Source of the DNA: Dasania sp. GY-MA-18
Lineage (GTDB): Bacteria > Pseudomonadota > Gammaproteobacteria > Pseudomonadales > Dasaniaceae
Length of the DNA stretch: 64,000 nt
Assembly: GCF_024734385.1 (NCBI RefSeq)
Contig: NZ_JANHAP010000001.1
Location: 1-64,000, forward strand
Direction of reading: 5' to 3'
Positions within the stretch are counted from its first letter, which is position 1. The number at the start of each line of letters is the position of its first letter. The notes beneath the pieces were generated by a model. It saw only the letters and a list, made by a program, of their open reading frames with translations, made no database searches and had not been told where the DNA came from. Both the position numbers and the translations under genes were made by a program. Of this stretch, positions 18,174 through 26,370 are shown piece after piece.

Positions 18174-19199
18174 ATGAGCCAACAATTTGCCAGCGATAAT
18201 ATCTCAGGTATATGCCCCACAGCTATGCAGGCCATGACCCGCGCCAACCAAGGCCATGCCAGCTCCTACGGTGAAGACCGCTATACCGCCGAGGTATGTG
18301 AGCAATTTAGGGCCCTATTCGAAACCGACTGCGATGTTTACTTTGTGTTTAATGGCACCGCTGCTAACTCCCTGGCGCTGGCTAGCCTATGCCAAAGTTA
18401 CCACAGTATTATTTGCCACCAGTCTGCTCATGTGGAGACGGATGAATGCGGTGCCCCAGAGTTTTTCACCCACGGCGCCAAGCTGCTGCAGGCCCAAGGC
18501 GAACTGGGCAAGCTAGACCCGCAGGGCATCGAAGCTCTAGTCAGCAAGCGGCAAGACATACACTACCCCAAACCGAAGGTGATCAGCCTTACCCAAGCCA
18601 CCGAATGCGGCACGGTATACAGCCCCGAGGAACTACATAATATTCAAAAGGTGGCGGCCAAATGGAATCTCTATACCCATATGGATGGCGCTCGCTTTGC
18701 CAATGCCGTAGCCTCACTAGACTTAGCCCCTGCGGATATTACCTGGCGCGCCGGTGTGGATGTACTGTGTTTTGGCGGCTCTAAAAACGGCTTAGCCATA
18801 GGCGAGGCGGTGATCTTTTTTAATAAGCAGTTGTCCGAAGAGTTTGCCTACCGTTGCAAACAGGCGGGGCAGCTGGCCTCCAAAATGCGCTTTATGTCTT
18901 CACAGTGGCAGGGGCTATTGCATAACGATGTGTGGCTGCACAATGCCCAGCATGCCAATGCCATGGCTAGCCGCTTAGCACAAGGCCTAGCTACCATAGA
19001 ACAAGTACAGCTGTTATTTCCGGTTAGCGCCAATGCGGTATTTGTGCAAATCCCCAGCGCCATTAAACAAGCCTTACACAATAAGGGCTGGCAGTTTTAT
19101 GATTTTATCGGTGCTGGCTCAAGGCTGATGTGCTCTTGGGATACCCAGCCAGAAACTGTTGATCGCTTTATCAGTGATGTACAACAGCTCAGCCACTAG
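18174..19199 (+). CDS. ltaE: Low-specificity L-threonine aldolase
   Basis: PLP enzyme of 341 residues cleaving threonine or allo-threonine to glycine and acetaldehyde. FASDNISGICPTAM at the N terminus, the His stacking residue in HQSAHVETDECGAPEF, the Asp in THMDGARFANA and the PLP Lys in CFGGSKNGLAIGEA all fit the beta-eliminating-lyase fold. Single gene, convergent with yfbR. Confidence 0.93.
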   Translation: MSQQFASDNISGICPTAMQAMTRANQGHASSYGEDRYTAEVCEQFRALFETDCDVYFVFNGTAANSLALASLCQSYHSIICHQSAHVETDECGAPEFFTHGAKLLQAQGELGKLDPQGIEALVSKRQDIHYPKPKVISLTQATECGTVYSPEELHNIQKVAAKWNLYTHMDGARFANAVASLDLAPADITWRAGVDVLCFGGSKNGLAIGEAVIFFNKQLSEEFAYRCKQAGQLASKMRFMSSQWQGLLHNDVWLHNAQHANAMASRLAQGLATIEQVQLLFPVSANAVFVQIPSAIKQALHNKGWQFYDFIGAGSRLMCSWDTQPETVDRFISDVQQLSH

Positions 19200-19205
19200 C
19201 AAAGC

Positions 19206-19835
19206 CTAGGCCCGTATGCGTCCCAGCGAGGGTCTGGCAAAAAAGCTGCGCTCGTTATCCACAGTAGATAACTCCGAAGCCTGCGCTGCTGCGCCGAAAT
19301 GTTCGAGAAAATAACTAACCTCAGGCAAGTCATAAGCCGCCAAACGCGCCTGCAAATCCTGATAGGTATGCTGATACTCGTGGTTGCCATTATCCAGCTC
19401 GGCCTTGGCTTTTAATAAGGCAGAGAGACTATCCGCTGCTTTTATATATTTACGCTCCAGCCAATTACTGGCCTGTTCCTGTATATATTCAGCCATGGCC
19501 TGCTGTATTTCACTAGGCAACATGGCCAGCAAAGCCTGCTCGGCATCCTGTTCTATGACTCTATAGGCTTGCTGTATCTCTTTGGAATAATACTTAACCG
19601 GAGTGGGTAAATCCCCGGTAATCGCCTCAGCGCAGTCGTGATACATCGCCAGCGTAGCCAAGCGCTCAGGCTTGAGGCTGCCCTTAAAAACACTGCGATT
19701 AATCACCCCTAATAAGTGGGCTATCACCCCCACCTCCCAACTGTGTTCCATCACATTTTCAGGCAGCGTGTTGCGCTTTAGGCTCCAGCGCTGTATCCAA
19801 CGCAAACGCCCAATAGTAGATAAAAATAAACTCAT
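19206..19835 (-). CDS. yfbR: 5'-deoxynucleotidase YfbR
   Basis: HD-domain nucleotidase of 209 residues hydrolysing deoxynucleoside 5'-monophosphates. The metal-binding histidines and HD pair are in NVMEHSWEVGVIAHLL and ATLAMYHDCAEAITGDLPTPVKY. I start it at the ATG of MSLFLSTIGRLRWIQRW because GGGGA lies eight bases upstream; a GTG at 19877 has no ribosome site. It is divergent from a WYL regulator across 131 bp. Confidence 0.92.
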   Translation of the reverse strand: MSLFLSTIGRLRWIQRWSLKRNTLPENVMEHSWEVGVIAHLLGVINRSVFKGSLKPERLATLAMYHDCAEAITGDLPTPVKYYSKEIQQAYRVIEQDAEQALLAMLPSEIQQAMAEYIQEQASNWLERKYIKAADSLSALLKAKAELDNGNHEYQHTYQDLQARLAAYDLPEVSYFLEHFGAAAQASELSTVDNERSFFARPSLGRIRA

Positions 19836-19966
19836 AACGGCTTTCCCCTCGTCATTATTTGACCTAGACTGCCTCACTATATGTCGTCAATGGCGACCTG
19901 TAAATATACACAGCTTTTGATGTGTCGCTTTTTCAAGCACATCTATAACTAAAGGGGAGTTTAAGC

Positions 19967-20827
19967 ATGAGCGCAGCATGGCCCTGCCGCTGGGACTTAT
20001 TATTACGTTACCGGCTAATAGAAATTATTGCCCTATGGGAGGGACGGCTCACCACCAAGCATTTATGCAAGAGTTTTGGCATAGGTAGGCAGCAGGCCTC
20101 TAAGGATATAAATCAATACCTGCGTGATATTGCGCCTGATAACTTACACTATGACAGCAGCCTTAAAGGCTACGTCCCCACCCCTCACTTCCAACCCAAG
20201 CTTACCAGTGGCAGCGCGGATGAATACTTACACATATTGTCGCGCAACCAAGATATCAGCCACAGCTTTGAAGGTTTAGATCTACAACTGGCCAATACCG
20301 AACTCATGCCCATACCCCAACGCAGCATACAGCCGCAGCTGCTGCGCCCTATAGTGCAAGCGGCACGTGAAGGTAAACGGCTGGAAATAGCGTATATTTC
20401 ACTCAGCAACCCAACTATTGAAGAACGCATCATCGAGCCACACACCTTGGTGTTTACAGGGCTGCGCTGGCATGTGCGTGCCTATTGCGAAAAACATAGG
20501 GATTTTAGGGATTTTGTACTCAGCCGCTTTCGAGGCCAACCCGAACTGTTAGACAAGGCCTTAGTCGCTGCGCAACAAGATCAACACTGGCAGCACAGTG
20601 TCAGCATAATACTTAAGCCCGACCCTAGGCTCAGCCCAGAACAGCGCGCCATCATAGCTGCCGATTACGGCATGAGCCGAGGCGTGTTACGCATAGATAG
20701 CCGCGCAGCACTGGTCAAGTACAGCCTGCAGGCACTCAATATAGACCCACACACCGTAGACCCTAAGCCCGAGGCACAGCAAATTATTATTAGCAACCGC
20801 AAAGACATAGAGCCCTGGCTGTTTTAA
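19967..20827 (+). CDS. BrxR/CapW-type WYL-domain transcription regulator
   Basis: A 286-residue regulator with an N-terminal winged helix-turn-helix (about 1–80), a WYL domain (about 125–200) and a C-terminal WCX-like extension. WEGRLTTKHLCKSFGIGRQQ and the following D-x-x-x-Y...APDN...YD pattern closely resemble the BrxR/CapW repressors that control phage-defence operons. WYL ligand-pocket residues are in RWHVRAYCEKHRDFRDFVLSR. No defence genes flank it: yfbR is divergent and an HU gene converges. The intergenic region holds GTCG–CGAC and ATGTG–CACAT dyads that could be operators. Family placement is by pattern recognition. Confidence 0.8.
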   Translation: MSAAWPCRWDLLLRYRLIEIIALWEGRLTTKHLCKSFGIGRQQASKDINQYLRDIAPDNLHYDSSLKGYVPTPHFQPKLTSGSADEYLHILSRNQDISHSFEGLDLQLANTELMPIPQRSIQPQLLRPIVQAAREGKRLEIAYISLSNPTIEERIIEPHTLVFTGLRWHVRAYCEKHRDFRDFVLSRFRGQPELLDKALVAAQQDQHWQHSVSIILKPDPRLSPEQRAIIAADYGMSRGVLRIDSRAALVKYSLQALNIDPHTVDPKPEAQQIIISNRKDIEPWLF

Positions 20828-20866
20828 GCGCAGAAAATAACTATTAAATAATCAAACACTTAGGCA

Positions 20867-20902
20867 CAAAAAAGGCGCAGCCCCAAGAGGATGCGCCTTT
20901 TT
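20867..20902. terminator. Bidirectional terminator
   Basis: AAAAAGGCGCA pairs with TGCGCCTTTTT around a 12-base loop, between the converging WYL and HU genes. A and T runs flank both sides, so it can serve both transcripts. Confidence 0.85.
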
Positions 20903-20917
20903 ATGCTGTGATAAAAC

Positions 20918-21343
20918 TTAAGAAGCTGCGAATTCTTTAAGCTTTTTCAAAGGTCTAACCTTAACAGCGATGCTGGCAGGCTTGGCCTTGAACATTTGCT
21001 CTTCGCCAGTAAAAGGGTTGATACCTTTACGGGCTTTTTTAGCTGGTTTTTTAACCGTGGTAACTTTCATAAGACCGGGGATAGTAAATTCACCTAGGGC
21101 ACGCTTTTTGATGCTGCGCTCAACCAATACTTCTAGCTCTTCAAATACGGAAGCAACCTGTTTACGGCTCAACTCAGTATTTTCAGCAATCTCATTAAGA
21201 ATCTGACTCTTGGTCATTTTCTCTTTGATAGCTGTTGTTTTACGTTTTGGTGCAGGCGCAGCTTTAGCAGCAGCTTTTTTTGCTACTGGTTTTTTAGCGG
21301 CGGCTTTCTTCTTTGGTGCAGCTTTCTTTTTAGCGGTAGCCAT
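20918..21343 (-). CDS. HU-family DNA-binding protein with basic tail
   Basis: A 141-residue protein with two parts. Residues 1–40 are a Lys/Ala/Pro tail resembling histone H1 C-terminal repeats (AKKKAAPKKKAAAKKPVAKK). Residues 45–135 are a HU/IHF fold from MTKSQILNEIAENTELSRKQ to GINPFTGEEQMFKAKPA. The start is the ATG at 21343; a TTG three codons earlier has no better site. Likely a nucleoid protein; tails of this kind are known in some gammaproteobacterial and actinobacterial HU homologues. Confidence 0.92.
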   Translation of the reverse strand: MATAKKKAAPKKKAAAKKPVAKKAAAKAAPAPKRKTTAIKEKMTKSQILNEIAENTELSRKQVASVFEELEVLVERSIKKRALGEFTIPGLMKVTTVKKPAKKARKGINPFTGEEQMFKAKPASIAVKVRPLKKLKEFAAS

Positions 21344-21541
21344 GACAATCAACCCTTTTTATTTGTGTTCGGTTTGTAAGCATTTAAGTATTAGCCGCTA
21401 TTTAACGTTTTAAAGGCATAACACAGGGTGCATTTAAACCTATATACATAGCGTCTGTGGGTTTTATAGATCAGTTAAACCTACAATACAAGGGTTTTTT
21501 AGCCATAAATTTGTAAACAGCAAAAAAATACCGCCGTTTTA

Positions 21542-21970
21542 TTACTTGGGCACAAATTCTATAGATAATTTTGCTAATTCTGCGCGCAGCCGTGAAACCG
21601 CTAAGGCCAAATTTTGCTCACTATAGGCTAGCGCTGGCGCAAAACCCCAAACGGGGTTAGGCCAAGCAATATCAGTTTTAAAACGCGCAATATGGTGAAC
21701 ATGCAATTGCGGCACCATATTGCCCAAGGCGGCCACATTCATTTTATCGGCGTTGCAGTGCTCCATTAAACTGGCGCTGAGCGCGCTGGACTCTTTTAGC
21801 AGCTGCTGTTGATCTGAGCCATCAAGCTGATAAATCTCGCTTATGTCCTCACGCCTGGGCACCAAAATCAGCCATGGGTAGTGGCTATCGCGGTTTAATA
21901 ACACCTGGCATAGGGGAAAATCCCCTAAGTGCACACAATCTTTGGCCAACTGTGGGTGTAATTCAAACAT
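21542..21970 (-). CDS. HIT-family protein
   Basis: A 142-residue member of the histidine-triad superfamily, probably a nucleotide hydrolase or transferase. The active-site segment is VPQLHVHHIARF. Compared with the usual HxHxHxx triad the first His appears to be Gln (QLHVH). The N-terminal LVPRRE and C-terminal W-x-NPVWGF segments fit a proteobacterial HIT subgroup. Divergent from proS. Confidence 0.88.
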   Translation of the reverse strand: MFELHPQLAKDCVHLGDFPLCQVLLNRDSHYPWLILVPRREDISEIYQLDGSDQQQLLKESSALSASLMEHCNADKMNVAALGNMVPQLHVHHIARFKTDIAWPNPVWGFAPALAYSEQNLALAVSRLRAELAKLSIEFVPK

Positions 21971-22070
21971 AGTTCTCTCTTATTAATAGCTTAGGGCTGT
22001 ACGCTGTAGAGCTACACCCGTAAAATGGCGCTCTTATCTTCTATCGATTTTTTAAAAGGCAGTATACACA

Positions 22071-23813
22071 ATGCGCGCTAGCCAGTACCTAATAGCCACT
22101 GTTAAAGAAACTCCATCCGATGCGGTGGTTATCAGCCATCAGCTGATGCTGCGCGCCGGCATGATACGCCGCCTCTCCTCAGGTTTATACACTTGGTTAC
22201 CCATGGGTCTGCGGGTATTGCGCAAGGTTGAGGCCATAGTGCGCGAAGAGATGAATCGCGCTGGCGCACTAGAAGTCTTAATGCCTGTAGTTCAGCCCGC
22301 CGAATTGTGGCAGGAATCCGGCCGCTGGCAGCAATATGGCCCCGAGCTGTGCCGCCTTAACGACCGCCACAATAATGAGTTTTGCTTAGGCCCCACCCAC
22401 GAAGAAGTCATTACCGACATGGTGCGCAATGAGTTGCGTAGCTATAAGCAACTGCCCGCTAATTTTTACCAAATACAGACCAAATTCCGCGATGAGATAC
22501 GCCCCCGCTTTGGGGTGATGCGCTCGCGGGAATTTATCATGAAGGACGCCTACTCCTTTCACGATAGTGCCGAGTCTTTGCAGCAAACCTACGACGCCAT
22601 GTATCAAGCCTATAGCCGTATTTTTGAGCGCTTTGGCTTAGACTTTCGCCCCGTAATTGCCGACAACGGTTCCATAGGCGGCAGCGGCTCGCACGAGTTC
22701 CATGTACTTGCCGACTCAGGTGAAGACGATATCGCCTTTAGCGATAGCAGCGATTACGCCGCCAACGTAGAAATGGCCGAGGCCTTAGCTCCCACTGGCG
22801 AGCGCCCAGCGGCCAGCCAAGCGCTAACTAAAGTAGCCACCCCTGGCCAACACAGCATAGAGGACGTTAGCCAAGGCCTGAATATTTCCCCCGCGCAAAT
22901 TGCTAAAACGTTGATCGTATTAGGCGAAGCCGAAGATGATCAAGAGGCGCCTTTAGTAGCCTTAATTGTGCGCGGTGATCACGAGCTCAACGAGCTTAAG
23001 GCCGAAAAACTGGCCGGCGTGGCCAGCCCGCTACAGTTTGCCAGCGAAGAGCAGGTAAAAAATGCCACCGGTTCAGCACCCGGTTCAGTAGGCCCTATAG
23101 GCTTAGACCTTGCCATGATTATTGATCGCGCTGCCGCCCACTTGGCCGATTTTGTTTGCGGCGCCAATGAAGAAGGCTACCACTACACCGGTGCCAACTG
23201 GGATAGAGACTGCACCATCAGCGGCAACGATAAGGTAAGCATCGCCGATATACGCAATATTGTGAGCGGCGACCCCAGCCCCTGCGGCACTGGCACCGTG
23301 CAAATTAAACGCGGCATAGAGGTAGGCCATATATTCCAATTGGGTGATAAATATTCCGCTGCGCTAAATGCCAGCATCTTAAACAAAGAAGGCCGCGAAC
23401 AAGTCTTAACCATGGGTTGTTATGGCATAGGGATTAGCCGCGTAGTCGCCGCTGCCATAGAGCAAAACTACGACGACAACGGCATTATTTGGCCAGACGC
23501 TATAGCCCCTTTCCAAATTGCAATTATCGGCATGAATATGCAAAAGTCTGAGCAAGTCAGCGAACAATGCGAGCTGCTTTATCAACAGCTAACCGACTTG
23601 GGCTATGACGTCATACTGGATGATCGCAACGAACGCCCCGGGGTAAAATTTGCCGACATGGAATTAATGGGTATACCTCACCGCCTAGTGATAGGCGACC
23701 GTGGCTTAAAAGATGGCAACATAGAGTACAAAGGCCGCCGCGACAGCGACAATCAGTATATCGCCATCGCCGATATACTGGACTTTGTAAACAATACCCT
23801 CAGCAAACCCTAA
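22071..23813 (+). CDS. proS: Proline–tRNA ligase (bacterial type with editing domain)
   Basis: Class II synthetase of 580 residues. N-terminal catalytic motifs include [32 protein letters not shown] and [12 protein letters not shown]. The YbaK-like editing domain that deacylates Ala-tRNA-Pro occupies about 225–390, and the anticodon-binding domain is C-terminal. A transglycosylase gene begins 7 bp after its stop, so the two are probably co-transcribed. Confidence 0.98.
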   Translation: MRASQYLIATVKETPSDAVVISHQLMLRAGMIRRLSSGLYTWLPMGLRVLRKVEAIVREEMNRAGALEVLMPVVQPAELWQESGRWQQYGPELCRLNDRHNNEFCLGPTHEEVITDMVRNELRSYKQLPANFYQIQTKFRDEIRPRFGVMRSREFIMKDAYSFHDSAESLQQTYDAMYQAYSRIFERFGLDFRPVIADNGSIGGSGSHEFHVLADSGEDDIAFSDSSDYAANVEMAEALAPTGERPAASQALTKVATPGQHSIEDVSQGLNISPAQIAKTLIVLGEAEDDQEAPLVALIVRGDHELNELKAEKLAGVASPLQFASEEQVKNATGSAPGSVGPIGLDLAMIIDRAAAHLADFVCGANEEGYHYTGANWDRDCTISGNDKVSIADIRNIVSGDPSPCGTGTVQIKRGIEVGHIFQLGDKYSAALNASILNKEGREQVLTMGCYGIGISRVVAAAIEQNYDDNGIIWPDAIAPFQIAIIGMNMQKSEQVSEQCELLYQQLTDLGYDVILDDRNERPGVKFADMELMGIPHRLVIGDRGLKDGNIEYKGRRDSDNQYIAIADILDFVNNTLSKP

Positions 23814-23820
23814 GCCGCTT

Positions 23821-24417
23821 ATGCGTCAACTCTTTATCGCCAAGCTATTCCTGTGGCTATTATGCTTACCCATAATGGCCACAGCCAATAACCCGGCAAC
23901 ACTGGCCGAGCAGGCAGAACAGGCAGAGTTACGCGAGTTTTTAAAAAAAACCATTACCTCAGCAGACAGTTTTGATGATCGCTTTGATGCCGAAGTGTGG
24001 CTGGTAGATATGTCGGGGCGGCTGGCGCGCTTTGTTAAAAAACCCAAGCAGCGCCTTAAAATGCTGCGCGCCATACATAGAGAGGCCACCAAGGCAGAGC
24101 TAAAACCCGACCTGGTATTGGCCTTAATAGAGGTGGAAAGCCACTTTAATGAATACGCTATTTCCCGGGTAGGTGCCCAAGGCCTAATGCAGGTAATGCC
24201 TTTTTGGAAAAATGAAATCGGCCGCCCCGAAGATAACCTCACCGATATAGACACCAACCTCAGCTATGGCTGCCGGATTTTGCAGTTTTATCTAAAAAAA
24301 GAAAAAGGTAACTGGATGAACGCCCTAGCCCGTTACAACGGCAGCTACGGCAAATACTGGTACCCCGAGCGGGTTATGAATGCCTGGCGCAAGCGCTGGT
24401 TTGTGAATGAAACCTAA
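23821..24417 (+). CDS. Lytic transglycosylase (SLT domain)
   Basis: Exported murein transglycosylase of 198 residues: signal peptide at about 1–22 (MATA-N), a helical spacer, then the SLT fold. The catalytic Glu is in ALIEVESHFNEYA, and GAQGLMQVMPFW and ALARYNGSYG are the diagnostic downstream motifs. No lipobox, so likely soluble in the periplasm. Confidence 0.93.
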   Translation: MRQLFIAKLFLWLLCLPIMATANNPATLAEQAEQAELREFLKKTITSADSFDDRFDAEVWLVDMSGRLARFVKKPKQRLKMLRAIHREATKAELKPDLVLALIEVESHFNEYAISRVGAQGLMQVMPFWKNEIGRPEDNLTDIDTNLSYGCRILQFYLKKEKGNWMNALARYNGSYGKYWYPERVMNAWRKRWFVNET

Positions 24418-24431
24418 AACCTGTACTCGCC

Positions 24432-24617
24432 TTAACTGCCCGCCAACATAAATTGCACCAAGCCCGCCACCAAGCTTATCGCCACCAAAGCCACAATAAT
24501 TTTAGACAACTTTTGCTGCTGCTCGGGTGCCATAGGCTTGGCATGCTTTTCGGTTAACTTAACCAACACAAATAAAGCCACAAACAAGCAGGCTAATATA
24601 CTGAACAAGGTAGCCAT
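24432..24617 (-). CDS. Small two-segment membrane protein
   Basis: A 61-residue protein with hydrophobic segments at about 4–20 and 38–58, separated by a charged loop (KLTEKHAKPMAPEQQQKLSK). It begins 11 bp after trmH on the same strand and ends 14 bp from the converging transglycosylase. I do not recognise a family; position and composition make it likely real. Confidence 0.7.
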   Translation of the reverse strand: MATLFSILACLFVALFVLVKLTEKHAKPMAPEQQQKLSKIIVALVAISLVAGLVQFMLAGS

Positions 24618-24628
24618 AAACCGTCCTC

Positions 24629-25336
24629 TTAACTGGCGTTGGCAGCTCTTGCCGCCAACAGTTCTCTAGCCTGTGCATACCAAGCCGAAGGGTTATCGAT
24701 TTCACCATCCTCTCGCAAGGGCGGATAGGCCAATTGATTAGCCAGGCAAAAATCCCGCACCTTGGGGTGGCCCCATTCAAAAAACAATCTGTCGTAAGTC
24801 GCCTGATCGATTCTTTGCTGATCATATAAACCCGCTTGCTGACGCTGATGGCGGGCTTCAGTCAAAATAATACCAGCGGCCACCGACACATTAAACGACT
24901 CCACCATGCCCACCATGGGCACGGTGATATGTACATCGGCATAGGCCTCGCCCTGCTCGCTAATACCTACCCGCTCTGCCCCCAACATTAGGGCAGTGGG
25001 TTTAGTGTAATCCACCTCGTGAAAATCTACCGCCGTAGGCGAAAGGTGAGCGGCGACTATTTGATAACCCTGCGTTTTTAGCAACTCTACCGGCGGTGCA
25101 AGCTCACGGTAGCGATGCACATCCACCCAGCTATGGCTGCCCATGGAAGTACCTAAAAAGCGCTTATAATCACTGTCGCCTATTACACAGTGCACATCGC
25201 TAATACCCACCGCATCGGCCGTGCGAATGATGGCTGAAAGATTACGGCCCTTGTGTACGTAGTCGGTCAATACTGTTAAGTCGGGTTGGCGGCGCGCTAA
25301 AACTTGGCGCAGGCGCTCAATTCTTGCTGGGGTCAT
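24629..25336 (-). CDS. trmH: tRNA (guanosine-18-2'-O)-methyltransferase TrmH
   Basis: SPOUT methyltransferase of 235 residues making Gm18 in tRNA. Trefoil-knot motifs are YVHKGRNLSAIIRTADAVGI, LMLGAERVGIS and VESFNVSVAAGIIL. The N-terminal Arg-rich helix and a C-terminal extension are as in E. coli TrmH. Confidence 0.95.
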   Translation of the reverse strand: MTPARIERLRQVLARRQPDLTVLTDYVHKGRNLSAIIRTADAVGISDVHCVIGDSDYKRFLGTSMGSHSWVDVHRYRELAPPVELLKTQGYQIVAAHLSPTAVDFHEVDYTKPTALMLGAERVGISEQGEAYADVHITVPMVGMVESFNVSVAAGIILTEARHQRQQAGLYDQQRIDQATYDRLFFEWGHPKVRDFCLANQLAYPPLREDGEIDNPSAWYAQARELLAARAANAS

Positions 25337-25575
25337 AGATGGCTATCGTTTATGAGGTCAAAAAACCTATAATAACAAAACTACTAGGCTTGGACTAAGC
25401 CTCTATCACTGCCAGCCATGGCAAGCGCTGGTACAAAATACCAATACCGCTCCCTGCCAAGCATAAAACTGCGTGGCTGGCACAAGGGGCATGATCATTT
25501 TAAAAAACAAACTAAGCTGTAAGTTATGAATCCATACCTACTTACTTTGCCTACTTACTTAGGACCACTCGCCCT

Positions 25576-26292
25576 ATGAGTAAAAAGCTATCGCTAGCAC
25601 GCTTGATAAAAAATACAGCCCTTATTTTATTATGCCTATTACCTATTGCCGCCCTAGGCAGCCGGTTTAATATTTGGCCCTACAGCCTGGGCCTGGCCTT
25701 ATTTGCGGCAGCACTGGTAGGCGGCCTAGCCTTACAAGTTATCTGCGCGCTATGGCTAATCCAAAAGCCTCAGCCACAATACGCAAGGCCACTACGCCAA
25801 GCGGCGCTCTTTTCGCTGCCAGCGCTTATCATCATTGCCTTTTTTATGCGCGAGACTAGCAGTGGCATGCCACTACACGATGTCAGCACTGACACCAGCC
25901 AGCCCCCACTGTTTGATAAAGCCATACTGCTACGTGGCGATAATGCCAACAGCCTGGTATACACAGCCGCAAAAGCCCAAATACAGGCGCGGCTGCATCC
26001 AGAGCTAAGCCCCATCAACACGCCTTTCAATAAGCAAAAAAACTATACGCTGGCACTGGCTAGCGCACAACAATTAGGCTGGCAAGTGCATCACCACGAT
26101 GCCCAGCTGGGAATAATCGAAGCGGTAGACAGCACCCTGTGGTTTGGCTTTAAAGACGACATAGTGATACGCACCAATAACCAGCGTGTAGACATACGCT
26201 CTGTCTCCCGTGTCGGCAAGAGCGATCTGGGCACTAATGCTAAACGTATAGGAAAATTTATCAGCCATTTCCAAACACTGGCCAGCGATTAA
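25576..26292 (+). CDS. DUF1499 membrane protein
   Basis: A 238-residue protein with three predicted membrane helices in the first ~95 residues (about 12–30, 37–61 and 75–92), followed by a DUF1499 domain (about 115–235). The domain signature ends VDIRSVSRVGKSDLGTNAKRI. Function of the family is unknown. It precedes a hybrid kinase gene by 78 bp on the same strand. Confidence 0.85.
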   Translation: MSKKLSLARLIKNTALILLCLLPIAALGSRFNIWPYSLGLALFAAALVGGLALQVICALWLIQKPQPQYARPLRQAALFSLPALIIIAFFMRETSSGMPLHDVSTDTSQPPLFDKAILLRGDNANSLVYTAAKAQIQARLHPELSPINTPFNKQKNYTLALASAQQLGWQVHHHDAQLGIIEAVDSTLWFGFKDDIVIRTNNQRVDIRSVSRVGKSDLGTNAKRIGKFISHFQTLASD

Positions 26293-26370
26293 TCTACACT
26301 GCTGATAACCAATAGTTTATAGTCAATTGCAGCGCACTCACTATCTTGAATTAAGTGGACACCAACAATA

